A stretch of 5,848 bases of DNA, taken from Acidobacteriota bacterium (GTDB taxonomy: Bacteria > Acidobacteriota > Aminicenantia > UBA2199). This document shows positions 1 to 5,566 of this stretch, piece by piece (position 1 is the first letter of the stretch; the number at the start of each line of letters is the position of its first letter). The stretch lies in assembly GCA_021817755.1 (NCBI GenBank), contig JAKAGC010000291.1:1-5848 (forward strand), read 5' to 3'. The translations under genes were made by a program, and so were the position numbers. Below the pieces are notes generated by a model, which worked only from the letters and a program-made list of their open reading frames with translations, made no database searches and was not told where the DNA came from.

Positions 1-605
1 TATCCGAAACACACCGGATGAATGAAATGATTACAGACATGCTAGACTTCTCGAGAATAGAGGCCGGAAAGAAACAATACAGTATGGAATATGGTTCTCT
101 TTCTGTAACGATCCGGGAAATCGTTGAATCTTATACCCCTTATATACAGGGCCGTGGTTTTCGCCTGGAATTAGAAATCGACGATACAGTTCCACCCTTA
201 ATATTTGATAAAGAGGCAATCCGGTTAATTGTAACCAACTTACTGCACAATGGAGTAAAATATTCGCGAGAGGAAAAATATTTACACGTCCGTTTTTATG
301 GTGACGATGCAAATGCGATTCTTGAAATTACAGATCATGGCATAGGTATCGATAAAAATGAACTGGAGAAAGTTTTTCAACCCTATTACCGGGTATCGGG
401 GGATTATGTCAAATCGGTTGAAGGGAGTGGCCTTGGGTTGTATCTAGTCCATCATGCCGTCCGGGCACACAATGGGACGATATCCGTAAAAAGCAATCCG
501 GGTAAAGGAAGCTGTTTTAAAATATCAATTCCCATAAATTGGGGTAAACCCGGAAATTTACAGGAGGATAAACCTAATGAAAAAAATCCTGGTTATAGAG
601 GATGA
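1..605 (+). CDS. Sensor histidine kinase, C-terminal part (5' end outside window)
   Basis: This is the C-terminal 200 residues of a two-component sensor kinase that would autophosphorylate on a histidine and pass the phosphate to the regulator encoded next to it. The reading frame is open to the left edge (codons from base 3), so the ATG at base 18 is internal. The sensor region and the phosphorylated histidine lie upstream, out of view. The visible part starts in the second HisKA helix (MLDFSRIEAGK), then has a complete HATPase_c domain. Numbered from the internal Met at base 18, this shows the N box NLLHNGVKYS with Asn78, the G1 box DHGIGI at 106-111, the F box VFQPYYR at 119-125 and the G2 box GSGLGL at 136-141. 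All ATP-binding motifs look intact. The last 20 or so residues are a polar tail with no domain. The stop lies 29 bp inside the following gene, so the two are surely co-expressed. The signal sensed cannot be told. Confidence 0.93.
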   Translation, partial: SETHRMNEMITDMLDFSRIEAGKKQYSMEYGSLSVTIREIVESYTPYIQGRGFRLELEIDDTVPPLIFDKEAIRLIVTNLLHNGVKYSREEKYLHVRFYGDDANAILEITDHGIGIDKNELEKVFQPYYRVSGDYVKSVEGSGLGLYLVHHAVRAHNGTISVKSNPGKGSCFKISIPINWGKPGNLQEDKPNEKNPGYRG

Positions 606-1278
606 TCTCACAATTATAGAAGCACTTGAAGATACATTCCGGTTCCACGATTTCGATGTGGTAACCGCAGGGGATGGGAAAGAGGGCCTCGCATTATTTA
701 TTGAACATCAACCGGACATTATTATCCTGGATGTGATGCTTCCCCGGTTGGACGGATTTGAGATATGCAAGAAAATAAGACAAGAGAATCCACTGGTTCC
801 GATTATCATGTTAACTGCACGAAGCCAGGAGAGCGATAAGCTGCTGGGTTTCGAACTGGGAGCAGATGCTTATGTGACGAAGCCATTCAGTGTAAAAGTA
901 TTGGTAGCACAAGTACAGGCAATACTGAAACGGAGTGATGGAAATAATAAAGAAGAAACACCTAAAAAAGAAAAAAATGAATCGGTTACAATAGGTAAAG
1001 CTATAGTGCATTTCGAAAGTTTTACCATTATCCAGGATAATAAAGAATACGCTTTATCTCCAAAAGAGATTGAAATCCTGAAGCTATTTGTCTCATTTCC
1101 CAATAAGGTAATCGACCGGAATATGATTATAGACAAGGTGTGGGGGGATGAGTATTTCCCATCTCCTCGAACCATAGATAATTTCATTCTGAAGCTTAGA
1201 AATAAAATCGAAGAAGATCCACGCAATCCCCTTCATATTTTAACTGTGCATGGAGCAGGATATAAATTTAAACCTTAA
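577..1278 (+). CDS. OmpR/PhoB-family response regulator transcription factor
   Basis: This 233-residue cytoplasmic DNA-binding regulator is the probable partner of the overlapping kinase. The receiver domain (about 3-118) has the acidic pair E8/D9, the phosphoacceptor D52 in ILDVMLP, the switch residue T80 in MLTAR and K102 in TKPF, so it should be phosphorylatable. A Lys/Glu-rich linker (about 120-135) leads to a winged-helix Trans_reg_C domain (about 137-232) with LSPKEIEILKLF, RTIDNFILKLRNKIEEDP and the closing HGAGYKF. Length is normal for the family. An AGGAGGA ribosome binding site at 562-568, inside the kinase gene and 8 nt from the ATG, fixes the start. The family binds direct repeats with an 11-bp period, and such repeats lie just downstream at 1310-1342. 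The regulon cannot be read from the sequence: the fold matches PhoB, but no pho genes are present, so the name phoB is not warranted. Confidence 0.95.
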   Translation: MKKILVIEDDLTIIEALEDTFRFHDFDVVTAGDGKEGLALFIEHQPDIIILDVMLPRLDGFEICKKIRQENPLVPIIMLTARSQESDKLLGFELGADAYVTKPFSVKVLVAQVQAILKRSDGNNKEETPKKEKNESVTIGKAIVHFESFTIIQDNKEYALSPKEIEILKLFVSFPNKVIDRNMIIDKVWGDEYFPSPRTIDNFILKLRNKIEEDPRNPLHILTVHGAGYKFKP

Positions 1279-1309
1279 ATCGAGTTCCTGCAAACGATCT
1301 ATAGGGATG

Positions 1310-1349
1310 ATGACAACCAAATGACAATTTGGTGATAATCTTATAAAAT
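1310..1349 (+). promoter_or_regulatory. Candidate response-regulator box and promoter for the 464-aa gene
   Basis: ATGACA occurs at 1310-1315 and again exactly 11 bp later at 1321-1326. A weaker third copy, GTGATA, sits another 11 bp on at 1332-1337. The second copy also works as a -35 element (ATGACA, 5 of 6 matches), 17 bp before a -10 candidate TAAAAT at 1344-1349. A perfect inverted repeat, ACCAAAT (1316-1322) and ATTTGGT (1327-1333) around GACA, overlaps the same bases. Direct repeats of 11-bp period placed over the -35 are the typical layout for OmpR/PhoB-type regulators. The target gene starts at 1403, with an RBS GGAGG at 1393-1397. The repeats and spacing are seen directly; promoter activity and regulator binding are inferred. 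A second possible -10 (TATACT, 1375-1380) has no good -35. Confidence 0.5.
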
Positions 1350-1402
1350 CAAAAAGACTTTTTTTTATCGGATTTATACTATTATTTTATGCGGAGGTAA
1401 AA

Positions 1403-2797
1403 ATGAAAAAAACACTGTTGATAATTTTGATTGCCCTGGTAGGGTTAACGGTTTTATATGTGGTTTTCAATCTTTTTGATGCGCCATTGTCTAAAGAAAC
1501 ATTTAAAGAAGAAGAAGTTCCACCGGCGACGCTGGATAAATCCAATGGTTTTTATGTTTTATGGGCTCTTGGTGAACCGCTTGGGACAGATATTACAAGC
1601 GATTCGGTAATCGAAAAATACCGGAAACTTGTTGAAATAGGTCCTAATGGAGAACCGGGATTTAAGAATTTCGATACCAAAGCGTATAAAGAGATGTTCC
1701 GTCAGAGCATTGGAAACAAAATGGGACCGTTTCTTAAAGCGTTTAAAGAATATGGACGAGTTGGAAAGAGCGATTTATGTGCTGTCGTGCTGGCTGGAAA
1801 AAATGAAATTTCTCCTCTTCCTGCTGAGTTAAAAGTGTTATTGGACCGGTACAGTATGATGATAGACCGGCCGGTATTCCAGGATTTTTCGTTATTCAAT
1901 TACGAAATGGTACTCCCCAATCTTATTGCAGCCATTCGAGCTTCCCGGTTATTTAGTGCAGTTCAAATGCTGGATGCATTGGAAGGAAATTGGGATCGAG
2001 GGGTTTCCCGGTTACTGGATCAGATGGATTTTGCGAAACGGGCAATTAAAGGATCACGAATTCTCATTACAGGCTTGATAATGAAAGCGATTATGCAGAA
2101 TGCTTCGGATTCGTTGATTGCATTAATGAATTATAAAGATTGTCCGAATTCTGTGTATGAAATGATTTTACAGCGGTTAACTCCTCTGAAATATGAAGAA
2201 TTCGGAACTGAAAATGCTTTTAAATGTGAGGCTCTGGGGTTTGCTTATGCCGGAGTGGACTACATTTCCCAGGATAAGACATTTGGAATGGGAAAAAAGC
2301 TTATATATAAGCTGTTAATGCAAAAAAACCGAACCAAGAACTTCTTTACACAATTTTTTAGAGAAATAATCCGGAAGGAGAAAGAGTCACCTTATTTATG
2401 GAAAGATGGTGAATTGAAATGGAAATCTCCTAAAGAGAGGTTTTTTTGGTGGTTGAATAATCCGGGTGGAAAACTGTTCATCGAAATGGGAACTCCCAAT
2501 CTATTCACAGTTGTTGGGAAGTCGTACTTGAGAAAAGCCATTTATGATATGATCCGAATTTCTGCTGAGCTTCACCTTCGGTATGATCCCAATAAACCTG
2601 TCCAGGAAATATTAAATAGTCTCGATAGTTATCGCGTCCTCGATGAATGTTCCGGGAAGCCATATAAATGGAATGACCGGAAACAGTTATTATATAGTAT
2701 CGGTATTGATCGAGTCGATAATGGCGGTGATAATGCCGATTATCAGAGATTAGAAGGAATGGATTATTCCATCCCTGTGATATTATATGTAAAATAA
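1403..2797 (+). CDS. Inner-membrane-anchored protein of unknown function with GspG-like C-terminal motif
   Basis: This 464-residue protein is not one I can assign a function to. Residues 4-25 form one hydrophobic segment after MKK, with no lipobox and no clear AxA cleavage site. It is therefore most likely a signal anchor with the bulk outside the cytoplasm. The rest is mixed helix, with several amphipathic stretches and no catalytic motif that I recognise. Near the C-terminus comes NNPGGK (352-357), a long helix (about 370-393), then DECSGKPYKW (414-423) and LLYSIGIDRVDNGGD (429-443). The order NP-G-K, helix, D-x-x-SGKP-x-x, LYS-x-G-x-D-x-x-D-x-GG recurs in uncharacterised planctomycete and deltaproteobacterial membrane proteins, and resembles the calcium-binding end of the type II secretion pseudopilin GspG. 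No pseudopilin leader is present. The RBS GGAGG (1393-1397) supports the start. It lies behind a two-component system and ahead of a terminator, so it is probably a monocistronic target or accessory of that system. Confidence 0.85.
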   Translation: MKKTLLIILIALVGLTVLYVVFNLFDAPLSKETFKEEEVPPATLDKSNGFYVLWALGEPLGTDITSDSVIEKYRKLVEIGPNGEPGFKNFDTKAYKEMFRQSIGNKMGPFLKAFKEYGRVGKSDLCAVVLAGKNEISPLPAELKVLLDRYSMMIDRPVFQDFSLFNYEMVLPNLIAAIRASRLFSAVQMLDALEGNWDRGVSRLLDQMDFAKRAIKGSRILITGLIMKAIMQNASDSLIALMNYKDCPNSVYEMILQRLTPLKYEEFGTENAFKCEALGFAYAGVDYISQDKTFGMGKKLIYKLLMQKNRTKNFFTQFFREIIRKEKESPYLWKDGELKWKSPKERFFWWLNNPGGKLFIEMGTPNLFTVVGKSYLRKAIYDMIRISAELHLRYDPNKPVQEILNSLDSYRVLDECSGKPYKWNDRKQLLYSIGIDRVDNGGDNADYQRLEGMDYSIPVILYVK

Positions 2798-2830
2798 ATT
2801 ATCAAGTAAAAACTTAAATTGTCAGGGGCT

Positions 2831-2880
2831 CCGAACCAATCGCCTCTCCTTAATCGTGAGGCGGTTGGGTTCGGGTATTT
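2831..2880 (+). terminator. Hairpin terminator after the 464-aa gene
   Basis: The left arm (2831-2846, starting CCGAACC and ending CGCCTC) pairs with the right arm (2858-2874, GAGGCGG to GGTTCGG) over an 11-nt loop. There is one single-base bulge and one G-U pair, making a GC-rich stem of about 16 bp that begins 33 bp past the stop codon. It is followed by GTATTT, a poor U-tract, so termination may be incomplete or may need a factor. No T-run lies on the other strand, so it should act only on + strand transcripts. Confidence 0.75.
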
Positions 2881-2949
2881 ATAAGATGGAAAAGGTTTTT
2901 TGAGATTTTCTGCCTTGTTTTTCTTTAAAAAATTAAATAAAGAAAGAAG

Positions 2950-2979
2950 TTGAATATTTTAAAAATTAGTGTATATAAT
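2950..2979 (+). promoter_or_regulatory. Sigma70-like promoter of the 277-aa gene
   Basis: TTGAAT at 2950-2955 and a perfect TATAAT at 2974-2979 are 18 bp apart; a second overlapping TATAAT sits at 2979-2984. The predicted start near 2986 gives a leader of about 26 nt, with an AAGAAGGA ribosome binding site at 2997-3004, 7 nt before the ATG at 3012. The region just upstream is very AT-rich and contains an inverted repeat (TTTCTTTA at 2920-2927, TAAAGAAA at 2938-2945). There is no sigma28-type sequence, which matters because the gene product has a flagellin-like tail. Confidence 0.65.
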
Positions 2980-3011
2980 ATAATGTAAAGAACGATAAGA
3001 AGGATAAAACC

Positions 3012-3845
3012 ATGGATATAATGTCGGTTTTGAGTGTTCGTAATGCCGACTTTCAGACCACTGAGGGTTCCCGTATAATAAGTAATGAAATGGAGAAAAA
3101 TATTTCTCCAATTGAAACCCGGGTACAGGATACAGTGGAAATATCCAGAGAAGCACGGCTAAAAGCCGGTGCCGAGCAAAATCCGGTTTCCAACCTGCAG
3201 GAAGGGGAGGCAAGTGCCGGGGTCGTTACCAGTGTAACAAGCCTGCGGGTAGGTTATCCTTTAGAGAGTCAATCCGCGTTGGAATCCCAGGAAAGTACAC
3301 GTCTGGTTCCTCCTCAGGTTACTGGGGAAATAAGCGGAAGAGAACCGGTGAGTCCGCAAGAAGCTTCCATTTTATCTACAGGAAGCTTGGAAGTAGCCGC
3401 TCCTGCCGAGTCAACAGCAGTAGAAGCGGTCCGGACCACAGAAATCATCAAAAATACTTATGGTGTCCCCGGCACGCCCCCCGCTTCTCCCACAAATCAA
3501 ACTGAAATGAATACAACTCTTAATCCGGAATCTACACTTCCTGCTACAACTATAAACAATCCTGTAAACACTGAAAATAATACTGGAGCTCTTAATCTCC
3601 AGAACGCTGTGAATACTCCAGGTTCAGAAAATCAAATGGCAACACCTGGTATAAATAACACACCCAATGAAGTTAATCCGAATGAACCCACAATTCCTAT
3701 CGCACGAAGTTTACAAACGGAGATGAATAGTAATAATGTAAATAATTCTACTACCCCTTACAGGGAGAATCTATTATTACAGAATGTCAGTTCGCAATTG
3801 GCACAAACAGTCCCGGTACAAACAGCAATATCAATACTTGGGTAA
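3012..3845 (+). CDS. Low-complexity Asn/Thr/Pro-rich protein with flagellin-like C-terminal tail, unknown function
   Basis: This 277-residue protein matches no family I can name. It has no cysteine, no signal peptide and no membrane segment. Near the N-terminus is DTVEISREARLKAGAE (40-55), a charged short motif of a kind seen in many small motility-associated and flagellar proteins of Gram-negative bacteria. Residues 60-145 are rich in Ser, Glu, Val and Ala, with LESQ twice (84-87, 90-93). From about 150 to 250 the chain turns into a disordered-looking Asn/Thr/Pro region, with QTEMN twice (163-167, 235-239). The last 26 residues return to an amphipathic pattern: ENLLLQ (252-257), SQLAQ (261-265), VPVQTAISILG (267-277). 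This resembles the flagellin D0 C-terminus (ILLQ, LAQANQ, PQNVLSLL). The gene may encode a protein exported by, or docking with, the flagellar machinery. That is inference from a short tail, and no flagellar gene is nearby. The RBS at 2997-3004 supports the first ATG; a second ATG three codons on is possible. Confidence 0.75.
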   Translation: MDIMSVLSVRNADFQTTEGSRIISNEMEKNISPIETRVQDTVEISREARLKAGAEQNPVSNLQEGEASAGVVTSVTSLRVGYPLESQSALESQESTRLVPPQVTGEISGREPVSPQEASILSTGSLEVAAPAESTAVEAVRTTEIIKNTYGVPGTPPASPTNQTEMNTTLNPESTLPATTINNPVNTENNTGALNLQNAVNTPGSENQMATPGINNTPNEVNPNEPTIPIARSLQTEMNSNNVNNSTTPYRENLLLQNVSSQLAQTVPVQTAISILG

Positions 3846-3891
3846 AAAATACTTTAATCCTTCTTATCCTGGTTAAACAAAAACTTTTCAC

Positions 3892-3920
3892 TTGACGGAA
3901 TAGATGGGTTTATTTATAAT
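3892..3920 (+). promoter_or_regulatory. Near-consensus sigma70 promoter of the split-barrel gene
   Basis: TTGACG at 3892-3897 (5 of 6) and TATAAT at 3915-3920 (6 of 6) are separated by exactly 17 bp, the best promoter in the window. The predicted start is near 3927. The leader carries AAAAGGAG at 3946-3953, 5 nt from the ATG at 3959. No terminator is visible between the preceding stop (3845) and this promoter, so some read-through from the 277-aa gene is possible. The strength suggests constitutive, fairly high expression, and no operator-like repeat is evident. Confidence 0.75.
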
Positions 3921-3958
3921 TGGCGTAAAGAGATAATTATACTAGAAAAGGAGTAGCT

Positions 3959-4423
3959 ATGAATATAGATGAACTGAAACGGATTAACCGGGAGCTAATG
4001 GAAAGAGCGGATATGGTTTATTTAAGTACGATTCATTCGGATGGATTTCCTCGAATTCGTGTCATGTTAAATCTTAGAAATAAAATACAGTTCCCTTCAC
4101 TGGTCCCACTGTTTAAAACCCACTGTACGGATTATTGCATTTATTTTACAACGAATACCAGCTCGAATAAAATCCGGGAGATTTCCGCGAATCCGAATGT
4201 ATCTGTTTATTTCTCTGATACGAAAACGTTTCATGGATTGATGCTACTTGGGCAAATCGAAATTATTTCAGATGAATCATTAAAAAAGCAATTCTGGCAG
4301 AAAGGTTGGGAAATGTATTATCCGCTTGGAGTCACAGATCCGGATTATTCCATTTTACGTGTTTACCCTTTCCTGGCAAAAGGTTGGTATAATACCGATC
4401 ATTTTCAATTTGAATTATTATAG
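3959..4423 (+). CDS. Pyridoxamine 5'-phosphate oxidase-family (FMN split-barrel) protein
   Basis: This 154-residue cytoplasmic protein belongs to the pyridoxamine phosphate oxidase/general stress protein 26-like group. These small split-barrel proteins usually dimerise and bind FMN, less often F420 or heme. Visible family marks are YLSTIHSDGFPRIRVM (21-36), TNTSSNKIREI (65-75), NPNVSVYFSD (78-87), LMLLGQIEII (94-103) and the closing YYPLGVTDPDY (120-130) with AKGWY (140-144). The strings TNTSS-x-K, YYP-x-G-x-x-DPDY and AKGWY mark a subfamily I recall from clostridia and other anaerobes. It lacks the full set of residues of true PdxH, so vitamin B6 oxidation is unlikely, and its substrate is unknown. 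Two cysteines (C56, C60) sit in an insert between the first strands. Length is normal. It has its own strong promoter and converges with apbE, leaving 21 bp between the stops and no clear terminator there. Confidence 0.88.
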   Translation: MNIDELKRINRELMERADMVYLSTIHSDGFPRIRVMLNLRNKIQFPSLVPLFKTHCTDYCIYFTTNTSSNKIREISANPNVSVYFSDTKTFHGLMLLGQIEIISDESLKKQFWQKGWEMYYPLGVTDPDYSILRVYPFLAKGWYNTDHFQFELL

Positions 4424-4444
4424 GTAGTTGGAATATGTTGTTTT

Positions 4445-5512
4445 TTATTCGGCAAAATATTGTTTAAAAGAAGGAGTCATCTTTTCAACGAAACCTTTGG
4501 GAGAATGGAGAATTAAGAATACCGGAAGACCTTCACGAAGTGCCAATTCATATCCTTTTTCAGGACCTAACACATCGATTGCGGTAGCAAATGCATCGGC
4601 AGTCATACAAGAGGAATGTATAACAGTGACGGAAGCGAGAGAATGAGTAATAGGTTTTCCAGTTGACGGATCGATGGTATGTGAATAACGAACTCCATCT
4701 TTTTCAAAATAATTGTGGTAATCGCCCGAAGTGGCCATTGATAAATCGGTGAGGGAGAGTATCTTTTCAAATCCCGGACCACCGTCAGGTGAGGCAATGG
4801 CGACTGTCCACTTTTTGTTTTCCACTTTAAGTCCCCGAGCCCTTATTTCACCACCAATTTCAACCAGGTAATTTTTATAGCCGAGCTTTTCGATATATTC
4901 GCCAACGCAATCGACTCCGTATCCCTTCGCAATAGCAGATAGATTGCATGTAATTGCCGGAATTTCTTTTTTTATCCCGGGAGGTGAATATCGAACTGAG
5001 AGATTTTTATATCCAATTTGAGACAAGACATTTTGAATTTCGGAGTCGGGAGGGATTTCCCTATTGGTATGCTTGGGTCCGAATCCCCAGAGATTAATTA
5101 AAGGAGCAACTGTAATATCGAAGGCACCTTCGGATAAACGGCTAATTCGAATTGATTCTTCCATGACTTTTGCAGTATCGGGAGATACATTAAACCAATC
5201 CGTACCCTGATAATTATTGAAAAGAGAAATTTCTGAATTTTCAATAAAAGTGGACATATGAAGATTAACGGTTTTTAAAACCTGATCGATTTCGCCATTT
5301 AGTTTTTCAGTTAAGGTTTCCGGTGTCATGGGGGCTTTATATTGAGCATCTGAAATTTTAACCTGGTAGGTAGTCCCCATGGTATGGCCGTGTAATTCGA
5401 TGGATGTAGTTTGTGGGCCTGATTTATTGCATCCGGTAAAACTAAAGATTAAAAAAATAAAAATTCCGATAAAAAAAATAGAATTGAAAAGAATTATAGA
5501 TTTGGTTTTCAT
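4445..5512 (-). CDS. apbE: FAD:protein FMN transferase, lipoprotein (ApbE family)
   Basis: ApbE takes FAD and attaches FMN by a phosphoester bond to a threonine or serine of extracytoplasmic redox proteins such as RnfG/RnfD, NqrB/NqrC and NosR. The 355 residues start with a lipoprotein signal: MKTK, a very Phe/Ile-rich core, then lipobox FTGC with Cys28. Asn29 follows, so no Asp inner-membrane retention signal is present and the protein is probably on the periplasmic face of an envelope membrane. Core motifs are all present: HTMGTTYQV (43-51), GAFDITVAPLINLWGFG (129-145), IAKGYGVD (194-201), EIGGEIRARG (218-227), ATSGDYHNYF (260-269), HTIDPSTGKP (278-287) and TADAFATA (304-311), whose Asp and Thr bind Mg. 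It therefore looks active. The start is set by the signal peptide and a GAGG ribosome binding site 10 nt upstream (5523-5526). It follows the DUF507 gene by 45 bp, with no promoter visible between, so co-transcription is likely. No flavinylation target is encoded in the window. Confidence 0.95.
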   Translation of the reverse strand: MKTKSIILFNSIFFIGIFIFLIFSFTGCNKSGPQTTSIELHGHTMGTTYQVKISDAQYKAPMTPETLTEKLNGEIDQVLKTVNLHMSTFIENSEISLFNNYQGTDWFNVSPDTAKVMEESIRISRLSEGAFDITVAPLINLWGFGPKHTNREIPPDSEIQNVLSQIGYKNLSVRYSPPGIKKEIPAITCNLSAIAKGYGVDCVGEYIEKLGYKNYLVEIGGEIRARGLKVENKKWTVAIASPDGGPGFEKILSLTDLSMATSGDYHNYFEKDGVRYSHTIDPSTGKPITHSLASVTVIHSSCMTADAFATAIDVLGPEKGYELALREGLPVFLILHSPKGFVEKMTPSFKQYFAE

Positions 5513-5548
5513 TTAATGCGAACCTCATAGAGACTTCCGGTCACTGTC

Positions 5549-5566
5549 TTATTCCCATTATTCCCA
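5549..5566 (-). repeat. Tandem 9-bp duplication covering the DUF507 stop codon
   Basis: On the - strand TGGGAATAA occurs twice in perfect tandem (5566-5558 and 5557-5549). The copies are in frame, so the last three codons (Trp, Glu, stop) are repeated directly after the real stop, giving a second in-frame stop. This looks like a slippage duplication. The unit has no other copy that I see in the window. Confidence 0.85.

Noticed and set aside
577..1278. Naming the two-component pair phoR/phoB.
   Set aside because: The regulator has the PhoB-type architecture, but the kinase sensor region is missing from the window, no phosphate genes are present, and the ATGACA repeats differ from the CTGTCAT core of the Pho box.
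1358..1369. The T8 run after the response regulator as a terminator.
   Set aside because: The only hairpin upstream (1316-1333) is about 25 bp away, has just 7 AT-rich pairs and overlaps the putative promoter. The A-run next to the T-run would make only a weak A-T stem.
2298..2313. A perfect 16-bp palindrome, AGCTTATATATAAGCT.
   Set aside because: It lies inside the 464-aa coding region as ordinary codons (K-L-I-Y-K-L). With a chance of roughly one in ten of seeing one in a window this size and no promoter nearby, it is more likely coincidence than a binding site.
3129..3158. The DTVEISREAR motif as a sign of the SprA-related putative metalloprotease family.
   Set aside because: That family continues with a region containing RD-x-EVRAHE-x-AH, a zinc-site-like motif. 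Nothing like it follows here; the sequence becomes low-complexity instead.
3361..3388. An inverted repeat AAGCTTCC / GGAAGCTT with a 12-nt loop.
   Set aside because: It is inside the 277-aa gene, the arms are short and built around the self-complementary AAGCTT, and no T-run follows. It is not supported as a terminator or operator.
3959..4423. Calling the split-barrel gene pdxH.
   Set aside because: At 154 residues it is shorter than PdxH (about 210-220) and lacks the C-terminal dimerisation region typical of it. It fits the broader general stress protein-like group.
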